The notes beneath the pieces were generated by a model. It saw nothing but the letters and a program-made list of their open reading frames with translations. It had not been told where the DNA came from and did no database searches. A stretch of DNA of 32,199 nucleotides. Source: Actinomycetota bacterium. GTDB taxonomy: Bacteria > Actinomycetota > Actinomycetes > S36-B12. The DNA lies in NCBI GenBank assembly GCA_947449035.1, contig CANFQC010000028.1, positions 1 through 32,199 on the forward strand, read 5' to 3'. This document shows positions 7,993 through 15,268 of the stretch, one piece after another (the first letter of the stretch is position 1; each line of letters opens with the position of its first letter). A program made the position numbers and the translations under genes.

Positions 7993-8480
7993 CAGCCGGC
8001 GTCACTTACGAGGAAAGCAAAACGGAACTTGCCGATCTGAAGTTCGTCTCCGCCGTTGAGTCGGACATCGTCAACGCGCTTCCGATTGACGTAGGTGCCG
8101 TTCAGGCTCCCTGCATCACGAACACTCCAACCCTCGGCGCCGTGGCGGAGCTCGGCATGGCGGCGGCTCACGGTGATGTCGTCGAGGAAGACATCGGACT
8201 CTGGTGTTCGTCCGATCGATACCGTTGTTGAGCCGGCGGACAGTGGGTACTCGGTTCCCTCGCCAGGTCCACGCCGCACGACCAGGATGGCCGAGCCACG
8301 AGGAATACCCGTACTTGTTCCGGCACCCACGGCTGTCATGGGACCGGAGGGATCGGCCGGCTTCATGATGATCGAGGTCATCGAGCCGGTGTGATCGAGT
8401 GCCTCGACCGGGCGTCCGCAGCCCGCGCAGAAGTGATCGTCAGTCTCGAGGACGTGACCGCACTGCTGGCAGGTGGACAT
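7992..8480 (-). CDS. garA: GarA/OdhI-like FHA-domain protein with zinc ribbon
   Basis: A 162-residue FHA protein in the position of GarA, the phosphorylation-controlled switch that inhibits 2-oxoglutarate dehydrogenase and other 2-oxoglutarate enzymes. The FHA domain spans about residues 65-157, with the phosphothreonine-binding residues Arg91, Ser105, Arg106, His108 and Asn127 (SIGR, SRRH, SLNGTYVN). In front is a zinc ribbon, CQQC and CAGC (Cys4, 7, 18, 21), absent from mycobacterial GarA. The usual ETTS phosphorylation motif is not intact: the matching place reads GSMTSII, with a single Thr35. It begins 2 bp after the gcvH stop, without a clear Shine-Dalgarno sequence, and overlaps ftsR. 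Confidence 0.88.
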   Translation of the reverse strand: MSTCQQCGHVLETDDHFCAGCGRPVEALDHTGSMTSIIMKPADPSGPMTAVGAGTSTGIPRGSAILVVRRGPGEGTEYPLSAGSTTVSIGRTPESDVFLDDITVSRRHAELRHGAEGWSVRDAGSLNGTYVNRKRVDDVRLNGGDELQIGKFRFAFLVSDAG

Positions 8481-8482
8481 GA

Positions 8483-8869
8483 TCAGTGGCCCTTCTCGAC
8501 CAGTTCCTGGTACGCGGCGGCAGAGAGTAGAGCGTCAAGGGCGCCAGCGTCAGCCGGACGTACCTCGATAAGCCAGCCCTCGCCGTACGGATCTGAGTTC
8601 ATCAGCTCAGGGCTGGCATCGAGCGCATCGTTGCGCGCGACTACCTCACCGCTGACCGGTGCGTAGATGTCGCTCACGCTCTTGGTCGACTCGACTTCGC
8701 CGCAGGTGTCACCGCCGTTCACGGATTCGCCCACTGCCGGAGCTGACACGTACACGATGTCACCGAGAGAATCCTGCGCATAGTGAGTGATGCCGATGCG
8801 AACGTTGCCGTCGGCGCCGATGCGCACCCACTCATGCTCTGCGGTGTAGCGAAGATCCTCGGGGTACAT
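8483..8869 (-). CDS. gcvH: Glycine cleavage system H protein
   Basis: GcvH is the lipoylated shuttle of the glycine cleavage system, carrying the aminomethyl group from the P-protein to the T-protein. It is 128 residues long, normal for the family. It begins MYPEDLRYTAEHEW, and the lipoyl lysine is Lys63 in GEVESTKSVSDIYAPVSGEV. The ATG at 8869 has a GGAG in front. It lies between pgsA and garA and is far from the gcvP riboswitch, so the two glycine cleavage genes here are regulated separately. The pgsA stop codon lies in a possible -10 box 30 bp upstream. Confidence 0.97.
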   Translation of the reverse strand: MYPEDLRYTAEHEWVRIGADGNVRIGITHYAQDSLGDIVYVSAPAVGESVNGGDTCGEVESTKSVSDIYAPVSGEVVARNDALDASPELMNSDPYGEGWLIEVRPADAGALDALLSAAAYQELVEKGH

Positions 8870-8898
8870 CAACACTCCAGTCCTGTGGTCTTGACGGA

Positions 8899-8904
8899 AC
8901 TCTA
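8899..8904 (-). promoter_or_regulatory. Putative -10 box (TAGAGT) at the pgsA stop, ahead of gcvH
   Basis: TAGAGT fits TANNNT, and its TAG is the pgsA stop codon. Transcription would start near 8892, leaving a leader of about 22 bases that contains the gcvH Shine-Dalgarno. No convincing -35 is visible. Confidence 0.4.
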
Positions 8905-9492
8905 ACGCACCGGCGCAGGCCGGCCCGGGCTGCCGGAGTCCAGTGATCGAGCAATGGAAATGTACGAGATTCCGGCCCACCAGTAGAGCCCGACGCCCCA
9001 GGTAGCAAAGGCCCAGCCCAAGGCAGCTGTCCAGGTGCCCAGGGATCCAGTCGACGTCGACAGCAGCAGGAAGGGGAAGCCCCACAGCAGACAGAAGGTT
9101 GCCGCCTTCCCGACCAGCGTCACCCGTAGGGCAACAAGTCCGCGACGTCGGAGGTAAGGCAACAGGCAGAGCAGCATGAGGTCGCGGGCCGCAAGGACGA
9201 CGACCAGCCACCACGGGATGATTCCGCGAATTGCCAGCCCGATGACCGTGGCAGCGATGTAGAGACGATCAGCAAGGGGGTCGAGTAATTCGCCCAAGCG
9301 GCTCATTTGGCCGGTGGCGCGAGCCACAGCACCGTCGAGCCAATCGCTGATGCCTGCCAGGACGAGCACCACAAAAGCCCAGCCGTCGGCGTGTTCGACA
9401 AGCAACAACCATAGAAAAACCGGCACTCCGAGCAGTCGCGCGAAGCTCATCACATTGGGGATAGTCCAGATGCGATCACGCGGCGAGTTCAT
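8902..9492 (-). CDS. CDP-alcohol phosphatidyltransferase family protein (PgsA2-like)
   Basis: A 196-residue integral membrane enzyme that joins an alcohol phosphate to CDP-diacylglycerol in phospholipid synthesis. The full CDP-alcohol phosphotransferase motif is present: SDWLDGAVAR-x8-G-x3-D-x3-D, with Asp50, Asp53, Gly54, Arg58, Gly67, Asp71 and Asp75. About six hydrophobic segments are seen. The position beside gcvH and garA matches M. tuberculosis pgsA2 (Rv1822), but the acceptor (glycerol phosphate, inositol phosphate or another) cannot be told from sequence alone. The ATG at 9492 has GGAGG in front and overlaps the preceding gene by 17 bp, so translation is coupled. Confidence 0.9.
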   Translation of the reverse strand: MNSPRDRIWTIPNVMSFARLLGVPVFLWLLLVEHADGWAFVVLVLAGISDWLDGAVARATGQMSRLGELLDPLADRLYIAATVIGLAIRGIIPWWLVVVLAARDLMLLCLLPYLRRRGLVALRVTLVGKAATFCLLWGFPFLLLSTSTGSLGTWTAALGWAFATWGVGLYWWAGISYISIARSLDSGSPGRPAPVR

Positions 9493-10117
9493 TGGGCCTC
9501 CGCCTCATGAGCCAGATCGCACTGAAGGCGAGCGCCAGGCCTGCCAGAGCTAGAACTCCCCCGCTGATGGCGAGAGCTAGGGCGGCCTTGGGTGCCGCCG
9601 GGGCTGCAAATTGCAGTGATGCCTTCACCTTCACACCCGCGGAACCATCGGAGTTCGCAATGAATACCGTCTGGCCATCATTGAGATTGATGTCTGCGCT
9701 CTCGCCGGAGATCAACCAGTTGGGTGGTGATGGCCATGGGAACGGGTCCTGTGCACCGGGAACGTGTGTCAATGTCCACGTGCCGCCCGAGCGGTACGCA
9801 GCATCGATCTCTCGAGAGCCCACGTACTCATCAACGGTTGACATGTCACTCGAGCCAGCCAGGAGTGCGGATCCGTCGGCAGAAGTGAGGTGAAATGTCG
9901 TGGTGCCCTGAACGGGAAGTACAGGTATCCGTACTCGTGCCGCCTCGACATCTATGACGATTGCTGCTGATCTGGGTGCAGAAGAGATCTCACCAAGGGA
10001 GGAGGACGCCACTCCGTCAACGCCGAAGGCGGCATATACCCAGCCTGAGAGCGCAAGAAGCACGCCACCGACGATCACCATGACCGCCGCGAGAATGCCG
10101 AGCAATGCGCGCTTCAC
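9476..10117 (-). CDS. Membrane protein with one extracytoplasmic domain, function unknown
   Basis: I do not recognise this 213-residue protein. It has one hydrophobic helix near the start (about residues 5-30) and one near the end (about 178-204) followed by RRR, with roughly 145 polar residues between them. The positive-inside rule puts both ends in the cytoplasm and the middle outside. The middle domain looks beta-rich, with no cysteines and several Trp/Pro clusters around WPSPPNWL. The GTG at 10117 is preferred because AGGAG lies a few bases before it. It overlaps the phosphatidyltransferase gene and follows the permease gene by 23 bp, so it belongs to this operon and probably acts at the membrane. 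Confidence 0.75.
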   Translation of the reverse strand: MKRALLGILAAVMVIVGGVLLALSGWVYAAFGVDGVASSSLGEISSAPRSAAIVIDVEAARVRIPVLPVQGTTTFHLTSADGSALLAGSSDMSTVDEYVGSREIDAAYRSGGTWTLTHVPGAQDPFPWPSPPNWLISGESADINLNDGQTVFIANSDGSAGVKVKASLQFAAPAAPKAALALAISGGVLALAGLALAFSAIWLMRRRPNELAA

Positions 10118-10137
10118 CTGTCTCCTCTGTTCCCGCG

Positions 10138-10143
10138 AGACTA
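10138..10143 (-). promoter_or_regulatory. Putative -10 box (TAGTCT) at the permease stop codon
   Basis: TAGTCT fits TANNNT and begins with the TAG stop of the upstream permease gene. It would place a transcript start near 10131, just ahead of the Shine-Dalgarno of the membrane-protein gene. No clear -35 is seen. Confidence 0.4.
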
Positions 10144-10896
10144 ACGGAATCGGAAGAGATAGATCGTCGCGACGATGCCGACAACAACGACAAGTCCGCG
10201 CAGGAAGGCATCCGGCAGCCGCTTGGCCCAATGTCCGCCGACGTAGCCGCCAGGGATGGATCCAAGGGCGATGCAGGCCGCGACAGCGATATCGACGTGG
10301 CCGGAGACCAGGAAGACGACGGCTGCCACCAGGTTAGCTGCGGCCGCGAAAGCATTCTTCGCGGCATTCGCGCGTTGGATGTCAGTGTCGTATCGAATTC
10401 CAAATAGTGCCAGGAGCAGGATCCCCTGACCTGCCCCGAAGTAGCCCGAGTAGATACCGACCGCTCCCGTGTACGGCCACAGAACCCGCGGGAGTCTCGA
10501 CACTGTTGACCGTCGTTTGCGTAGCCACCGAGTGATTGACGGCGAGATCGCAACCAGGAGCGTTGCCGCAAGTACCAGCCACGGAATCACCGAGACGAAA
10601 ACTCGCTCGTCGAGTCCGATGACGAGCACTGCCCCGAGGAGTGCGCCGACACAGCCGGCGATGATCGGCCAGCGAAGTACGTCGAGTCGATCACGCCACA
10701 AGGAGCGGTAGGTCCACGCGGAGGTGATCGAACCGGCCACAAGCCCGAGACCATTGGAGCCGTTGGCCGTGACTGGCGGGATGCCCATTCCAGTTAATGC
10801 TGGATAGACGAGCAAGGTGCCAGAACCGACCGCCGCGTTGATGGCACCGCCACCAAATCCGGCCAGGGCAATGAGCACCCACTGCAACGAAGTCAT
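10141..10896 (-). CDS. TSUP (TauE/SafE) family membrane permease
   Basis: A 251-residue membrane protein of the sulfite exporter TauE/SafE family, with about eight hydrophobic segments in two similar halves. Family landmarks are the Gly-rich first helix (GFGGGAINAAVGSGTLLVYPAL), a matching second-half segment GYFGAGQGILLLAL, and GSIPGGYVGGHWAKRLPD near the end. Members move sulfite, organosulfonates or other small anions across the membrane; the substrate here is not known. The ATG overlaps the stop of the ABC ATPase gene by 4 bp. I read the pair as an operon rather than one transporter, because TSUP proteins do not need an ATPase. Confidence 0.88.
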   Translation of the reverse strand: MTSLQWVLIALAGFGGGAINAAVGSGTLLVYPALTGMGIPPVTANGSNGLGLVAGSITSAWTYRSLWRDRLDVLRWPIIAGCVGALLGAVLVIGLDERVFVSVIPWLVLAATLLVAISPSITRWLRKRRSTVSRLPRVLWPYTGAVGIYSGYFGAGQGILLLALFGIRYDTDIQRANAAKNAFAAAANLVAAVVFLVSGHVDIAVAACIALGSIPGGYVGGHWAKRLPDAFLRGLVVVVGIVATIYLFRFR

Positions 10897-11681
10897 CGAG
10901 CCGCACGGCGCGCGAAGAACCGACCGTTCTCGTGGGTGACCTCTATCGGAAAGTCGAAAGCAGCGCTGAGCGTCGCACCCGTCAGAACGATTTCAATCGA
11001 ACCACTGGCGACGACTCGGCCGCGGGAAATCACGAGTGCATGGGTGAATCCGGGTGGGATTTCCTCGACGTGATGCGTGATCAGGACAAGTCCTGGGGCG
11101 GCGGGATCAGCAGCGAGTCGCTCGAGTCGCTCAACGAGATCCTCACGTCCGGCGAGATCAAGCCCAGCACCTGGCTCATCGAGAAGGAGCAGTTCAGGAT
11201 CAGCCATCAGTGATCGAGCAATGAGGCAGCGCTTGCGTTCGCCTTCGGAGAGAGTGCCGAATGTGCGGTCAGCGAGGTGTGAGAGATCCCAAGCAGCGAG
11301 GAGCTCGTCACGACGCTGCTCATCTGCCGGGTCGTACTCCTCGATCCAACGTCCGGCGACTGCCTGAGCACCTGTCATGACTGCATTCGCGACTGACTCC
11401 CCTGGCGGGAGATCGATGAGCTCACCGCTGCTGGCCCAACCGATTCTGGTGCGAAGCTCGGCCAAGTCGGTTGCTCCGAGTTCCTCGCCTAGAACCTCGA
11501 TGAGGCCTCGGGTGGGAAACATGCGGCCGGCAAGAATGGAGAGCATTGTAGTCTTCCCGGCGCCATTAGGACCGATCACGACCCAGCGCTCGCCCTCCGA
11601 GACGCTCCAGTTCACGTCATCGAGGAGCAGCTTCTCGCCACGGCGCACCGTGAGTCCGACGCCAGTAAAGACCTCTGCCAC
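10893..11681 (-). CDS. ABC ATPase (Rv3041c-like)
   Basis: A single ABC nucleotide-binding domain of 262 residues. Walker A is GPNGAGKT (37-44), the signature is LSEGERKRCLIARSL (LSEGE instead of LSGGQ), and Walker B is LLLLDEPGAG, followed by a switch histidine in LITHH. No membrane partner is encoded alongside unless it is the overlapping permease. The serB neighbour is divergent, as Rv3041c neighbours serB2 in M. tuberculosis. The GTG at 11681 has no Shine-Dalgarno but lies 6 bases after a TAGGCT box, so a leaderless mRNA is likely. The function is not established; these solitary ATPases are usually annotated as transport-related. Confidence 0.88.
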   Translation of the reverse strand: MAEVFTGVGLTVRRGEKLLLDDVNWSVSEGERWVVIGPNGAGKTTMLSILAGRMFPTRGLIEVLGEELGATDLAELRTRIGWASSGELIDLPPGESVANAVMTGAQAVAGRWIEEYDPADEQRRDELLAAWDLSHLADRTFGTLSEGERKRCLIARSLMADPELLLLDEPGAGLDLAGREDLVERLERLAADPAAPGLVLITHHVEEIPPGFTHALVISRGRVVASGSIEIVLTGATLSAAFDFPIEVTHENGRFFARRAAR

Positions 11682-11687
11682 GAGAGG

Positions 11688-11693
11688 AGCCTA
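11688..11693 (-). promoter_or_regulatory. Putative leaderless promoter -10 (TAGGCT) of the ABC ATPase
   Basis: TAGGCT on the minus strand is followed after 6 bases by the GTG start, and no ribosome binding site is present. Spacing and hexamer match those in front of ppm1 and serB. Confidence 0.5.
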
Positions 11694-11719
11694 TGCCGAG
11701 CGTGGGGCGTCGCCCGCAC

Positions 11720-11725
11720 TAGTCT
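11720..11725 (+). promoter_or_regulatory. Putative leaderless promoter -10 (TAGTCT) of serB
   Basis: TAGTCT ends 7 bases before the ATG at 11733 (4 before the GTG at 11730), and there is no Shine-Dalgarno sequence. It lies only about 27 bases from the divergent TAGGCT of the ABC gene, so the two promoters share the 48 bp gap. Confidence 0.5.
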
Positions 11726-11732
11726 GAGCGTG

Positions 11733-12959
11733 ATGAACGACGTAGCCGCTGACACTCTCCTGCTGACACTGACGGGGCCTGATCGCCCTGGAATCACGCG
11801 TCGGCTGTGCGAGATCTTGGCGGGTCGAGACGTGGTGATTATCGATATTCAGCAGATCGTGGTCCGCGGTCAGCTCATCCTCTCCTTTCTCGTCACCTCG
11901 CCCCTGGACAACAGTCAGCTCGCTGCCCTGTCCGACGAGGTTCGAGACTTCGGAATCTCTCAGGGCTTCGATGTCGAGATTCAACCGGGGGCTGCTGAGG
12001 CTGATCCGCGGCGACATGGTCGAATCCAAATCACGGTCATGGGCGCTCCCCTGCGACCTGCGGCCATCGCCCGAGTCGCGAGCGAGATTGCCGATCGCGG
12101 CGGGAACATCGATCGCATCCGGCGAATCGCAAGCTACCCGGTCACGGCAGTTGCGTTTGAGGGCTCAGGAGCAAGCGTGGCCGAACTTCGCACTGCTCTC
12201 GCTGCTGCAGCGGTCGACACTGGCGTCGATATCGCTGTGCAAGAGGCAGGCCTCGATCGACGTGGGCAGCACCTCGTGGTCATGGACGTCGACTCCACCG
12301 TGATTCAGGATGAAGTCATCGACCTCTTAGCCGATGAGGCAGGCACTCACGCCCAGGTCGCCGCGATCACCGAACGCGCCATGGCGGGCGAACTCGACTT
12401 CAGCGCCTCTCTCAGAGCGCGGGTCGCGTTGCTCGAGGGGTTGCCCGCTGACGTCATAGATCGCGTACGTGATCGCATCACCTTGACGCCTGGGGCACGC
12501 ACGTTGTGTCGAACATTGCGGAATCTCGGTTACCGCATCGCGCTGGTCTCGGGCGGCTTCACCGAGGTAATCGCGCCACTGGCGGCGGAACTCGGAGTCG
12601 ACCAGGTGCGGGCGAATACTCTGGAGATTGTCGACGGACGTCTGACCGGAAAGGTTACTGGCGCGATCGTTGATCGTGCAGGCAAGAGATCCGCACTCGA
12701 GGAATTTGCGCGCGAATACGGGATCCCGATGAGTCGCACGATCGCGATCGGCGATGGCGCCAATGATGTCGACATGCTGGAAGCTGCAGGCCTGGGCATC
12801 GCTTTCAATGGCAAGGCGGCAGCTCGTGATGCTGCAGATAGTTCTGTGAGCGTTCCCTACTTGGACTCCGTGCTCTATCTCATGGGTATAACGCGCGAAG
12901 AGGTCGAGGATGCAGATGTGAACGCAGGCTTGGGCATAAGCGCGCCGCCGCTCAACTAG
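11733..12959 (+). CDS. serB: Phosphoserine phosphatase SerB2 type (ACT-ACT-HAD)
   Basis: SerB removes phosphate from L-phosphoserine in the last step of serine synthesis. The 408-residue product has two ACT domains (about residues 8-85, TGPDRPGITRRL, and about 97-170, VMGAPLRPAAIARV) and a HAD phosphatase domain from about 180. The nucleophile is Asp185 in MDVDSTV, with Asp187 as general acid; VSGGF and GDGANDVDML complete the HAD motifs. This layout matches the serine-responsive SerB2 of mycobacteria. A GTG at 11730 is an alternative start; the ATG suits a leaderless mRNA better. The 3' end overlaps the convergent sixA gene by 8 bp. Confidence 0.96.
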   Translation: MNDVAADTLLLTLTGPDRPGITRRLCEILAGRDVVIIDIQQIVVRGQLILSFLVTSPLDNSQLAALSDEVRDFGISQGFDVEIQPGAAEADPRRHGRIQITVMGAPLRPAAIARVASEIADRGGNIDRIRRIASYPVTAVAFEGSGASVAELRTALAAAAVDTGVDIAVQEAGLDRRGQHLVVMDVDSTVIQDEVIDLLADEAGTHAQVAAITERAMAGELDFSASLRARVALLEGLPADVIDRVRDRITLTPGARTLCRTLRNLGYRIALVSGGFTEVIAPLAAELGVDQVRANTLEIVDGRLTGKVTGAIVDRAGKRSALEEFAREYGIPMSRTIAIGDGANDVDMLEAAGLGIAFNGKAAARDAADSSVSVPYLDSVLYLMGITREEVEDADVNAGLGISAPPLN

Positions 12960-13461
12960 CTCGAGTTACCGCGTACGTCACTAATTCCGCTTGACCTTCA
13001 GCAAGCGTCGCCCAGTCTTCATGTCGGATTACACACACCGCACCTGTCGGAAATTTCGCTCGGATGTGAGAAAGCCACCCGTGTACATCGCGTCCAACGA
13101 CAGAGTTGATCAATTGCTCCAGACCCGGATTGTGCGCGATCACTAGCAATGTCCGTGCGGTGGCAGTGGTGAGCAATGACAGCAGTTGAGCTACCGACGC
13201 TTCGTAGAGCTCGGGGACCGTGGATTCGTCGAATGTCGGAAGGGCAGTCTCTCGAATGCCCGGACGGATTCCGGCCCACGTCTGCTGCGCTCGTAAGGCG
13301 CTCGATACCCATGCTTGATCAATCGGGAATGCCTGCTGGGTGAACCACTGCCGGGCTGCTTGGACATCTCGAGACCCGCGCTCACTCAGCGGACGATCAT
13401 GATCGGGAACACCAAGGGGGTATGCGGACTTCGAGTGCCGCATGATGATGAGATCAGGCAC
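12952..13461 (-). CDS. SixA-like histidine phosphatase
   Basis: A 169-residue member of the histidine phosphatase superfamily, SixA-like branch. The phosphohistidine motif is LIIMRHSKSAYP near the N-terminus, where the usual RHAKS reads RHSKS. The second catalytic His lies in LLVIAHNPGLEQL. SixA removes phosphate from phosphohistidine in relay proteins in E. coli; the substrate in actinobacteria is not established. I chose the GTG at 13461, which gives the usual family length. It overlaps the end of fabI by 8 bp and has GGAG upstream. Earlier in-frame ATGs at 13482 and 13488 are possible. FabG-fabI-sixA appears to be one transcript. Confidence 0.88.
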   Translation of the reverse strand: MPDLIIMRHSKSAYPLGVPDHDRPLSERGSRDVQAARQWFTQQAFPIDQAWVSSALRAQQTWAGIRPGIRETALPTFDESTVPELYEASVAQLLSLLTTATARTLLVIAHNPGLEQLINSVVGRDVHGWLSHIRAKFPTGAVCVIRHEDWATLAEGQAELVTYAVTRAS

Positions 13462-14221
13462 CTTGCGAGTGAACTCCACCATCGACATGGATGATTTCGC
13501 CGGTCGTGGCCGGGAACCAGTCTGAAAGCAGAGCAACACATGCCCGTGCCGCGGGCTGAGGATCGTCAAGATCCCAAGCCAGTGGCGAGCGCGCGGCCCA
13601 GACCGCTTCGAAATCATCGAAGCCCGGAATGCTCTTTGCAGCCATTGTGCGAATCGGGCCTGCCGCGATCAGGTTCACTCGGATTCCGGAAGGACCGAGG
13701 TCGCGAGCGAGGTAACGCGAGGTGCTCTCGAAGGCGGCCTTCGCAACGCCCATCCAGTCATACTTCGGCCAAGCAATCGTGGCGTCGAAATCGAGTCCGA
13801 CGATCGCGGAGCCCGCCGGCATGACCGGCTTAGCGGCAACAGCGAGCGCCTTGAGTGAGTAGGCCGAGACGTGAACGGCGGTGGCGACGTCTTCCCAGGC
13901 CGTGTTGAGGAAGTTTCCGCCCAAGGCTGCTTCAGGCGCGAAGCCGATGGAGTGGAGAACTCCGTGCAGCTCAGGTGAGTGCTCGCGCACTCGTTCTGCA
14001 AGAGCATCGAGGTGCTCGACGTTGGTGACATCAAGTTCGATGACCGGGGCTTCGTCGGGAAGACGAGTAGCGGAACGCTTCGTCAGTGACATCGTGCGGC
14101 CGAAGGATGTAAGGATGACCTTGGCGCCTTGTTCTTGAGCGAATTTGGCCACGTGGAAGGCAATGGACTGATCCGTGAGAACACCGGTGACGAGGATGGT
14201 CTTGCCGTCAAGAATTCCCAT
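13454..14221 (-). CDS. fabI: Enoyl-ACP reductase (NADH), InhA/FabI type
   Basis: FabI performs the last reduction of each fatty acid elongation cycle, using NADH to reduce trans-2-enoyl-ACP. The 255-residue protein starts GILDGKTILVTGVLTDQSIA, the FabI/InhA dinucleotide-binding form. It has Tyr154 and Lys161 in PKYDWMGVAK (the Y-x6-K spacing of this branch, equivalent to Tyr158/Lys165 of InhA) and ends DGGVHSQGA. Sequence features such as SIGFAP are closer to mycobacterial InhA than to E. coli FabI. The ATG at 14221 has GAAAGG in front and follows fabG by 17 bp, the same fabG-inhA order as in mycobacteria. Confidence 0.97.
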   Translation of the reverse strand: MGILDGKTILVTGVLTDQSIAFHVAKFAQEQGAKVILTSFGRTMSLTKRSATRLPDEAPVIELDVTNVEHLDALAERVREHSPELHGVLHSIGFAPEAALGGNFLNTAWEDVATAVHVSAYSLKALAVAAKPVMPAGSAIVGLDFDATIAWPKYDWMGVAKAAFESTSRYLARDLGPSGIRVNLIAAGPIRTMAAKSIPGFDDFEAVWAARSPLAWDLDDPQPAARACVALLSDWFPATTGEIIHVDGGVHSQGA

Positions 14222-14238
14222 GTCGTGCCTTTCGTGTG

Positions 14239-14940
14239 TCAGTGACCGAGTCCGAGTCCGCCATCAACCGGAATCACGGCACCCGTGATGTAGCCGGCGT
14301 CAGCGGACGCGATGAAATCGACGACTCCGGCAATTTCCTCCGGTTGAGCATATCGAGCAAGAGGGACAGCGCCGAGGATCTCGGCCTTGCGCTCCTCGCC
14401 TAGTTCCGCGGTCATGTCGGTGTCGACGAAACCTGGCGCAACGACGTTGACGGTAATCCCGCGTGATCCAACCTCGCGGGCCAGTGAGCGTGCTGCCCCG
14501 ACGAGTCCGGCCTTTGAGGCCGCGTAATTGACCTGTCCTGCTGAACCCATCAGGCCAACGACTGAGGAGACCATGATGATGCGGCCGGTCCGTGCCTTGA
14601 TCATGTTGCGCAGCGCGCGACGAGCGATGCGAATAGTGCCAGCAAGGTTGGTGGTGAGGACGTCGTCGATCTCCTCGTCAGACATGCGCATGAGCAAGTT
14701 GTCGCGAGTGATGCCCGCATTGGCCACTACGACCGTGACGGGCCCATGCTTCTCCTCGATCGAATCGAAAGCCGCGTCAATTGAAGCGGAATCGGAGACG
14801 TCCATGGCAACAGCGTCGAGACCATCCGGAGCAACTCCGCTCCGGCAGCCCACCACGACTGTGAGACCGGAATCCCTCAGGCGCTTGGCGCAGGCGAGGC
14901 CGATTCCACGATTTCCCCCGGTGACAAGTGCGACTGTCAT
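14239..14940 (-). CDS. fabG: 3-oxoacyl-ACP reductase
   Basis: FabG reduces 3-oxoacyl-ACP with NADPH in fatty acid elongation. The 233-residue classical SDR has GGNRGIG (8-14) for cofactor binding, NAG (74-76), catalytic serine in VSSVVG (125/126), Tyr139 and Lys143 in YAASK, and the PGFVDTDMT segment typical of FabG. No Shine-Dalgarno is seen before the ATG. The dodecin stop is 8 bp upstream, and the sequence there reads TAGGCC then five bases then ATG, so start usage may be leaderless or coupled to dodecin. It is followed by fabI, giving a two-reductase fatty acid unit. Confidence 0.96.
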   Translation of the reverse strand: MTVALVTGGNRGIGLACAKRLRDSGLTVVVGCRSGVAPDGLDAVAMDVSDSASIDAAFDSIEEKHGPVTVVVANAGITRDNLLMRMSDEEIDDVLTTNLAGTIRIARRALRNMIKARTGRIIMVSSVVGLMGSAGQVNYAASKAGLVGAARSLAREVGSRGITVNVVAPGFVDTDMTAELGEERKAEILGAVPLARYAQPEEIAGVVDFIASADAGYITGAVIPVDGGLGLGH

Positions 14941-14948
14941 GGCGGGGC

Positions 14949-15161
14949 CTAGTTGGCGTCTTCGAGACGGTAGCCGAGCTTGACGGAGACCTGGAAGTGA
15001 TCAACAGCGCCATCACGGACGTAACCGCGGATCTGGGAGACCTCGAACCAGTCCACGTGGCGGACGCTCTGCGAGGCACGAGTAACGGCCTGGTGGATGG
15101 CGTCGTCGATGCCGACCTTGGAGGTGCCGACGATCTCTGTGAGTCCGTATGCGCGGTCCAT
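14949..15161 (-). CDS. Dodecin flavin-storage protein
   Basis: A 70-residue protein matching the dodecin family, small proteins that form hollow dodecamers and store riboflavin, FMN or CoA. The family pattern is visible: an early YGLTEIVGTS, then GIDDAIHQAVTRAS, the flavin-stacking Trp in HVDWFEV, the IRGYV strand and the HFQVSVKLGYRLE end. It has AGGAGA before the ATG at 15161. It lies directly ahead of fabG and may be co-transcribed. The 5' region contains a perfect 7 bp hairpin. Confidence 0.92.
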   Translation of the reverse strand: MDRAYGLTEIVGTSKVGIDDAIHQAVTRASQSVRHVDWFEVSQIRGYVRDGAVDHFQVSVKLGYRLEDAN

Positions 15162-15178
15162 GCTTCTCCTTCATCCGT

Positions 15179-15196
15179 GCCCCGACCACTCGGGGC
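15179..15196 (-). promoter_or_regulatory. Hairpin in the dodecin 5' region
   Basis: GCCCCGA (15179-15185) and TCGGGGC (15190-15196) form a perfect 7 bp stem with a CCAC loop, ending 17 bases before the dodecin start codon. It could be an mRNA hairpin or a small operator. No T-run follows, so a terminator is unlikely. Confidence 0.35.
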
Positions 15197-15224
15197 TCGC
15201 CGAGCAGGATATGGCCGAGGGCCG

Positions 15225-15230
15225 TAACCT
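15225..15230 (+). promoter_or_regulatory. Possible -10 box (TAACCT) for the DUF3099-SURF1-SDR unit
   Basis: TAACCT fits TANNNT and would start a transcript near 15237, leaving a leader of about 30 bases with the GAGGGAGG Shine-Dalgarno. The -35 position is poor, so this is only a candidate. Confidence 0.3.
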
Positions 15231-15268
15231 GAGCGGGTGGGTAAGCGTCTAAGCGTGAGGGAGGACTG

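Noticed and set aside
14941-14951. TAGGCC at the dodecin stop as a -10 box for fabG
   Set aside because: The final base is C rather than T and the spacing is 5, so it does not fit the pattern well enough.
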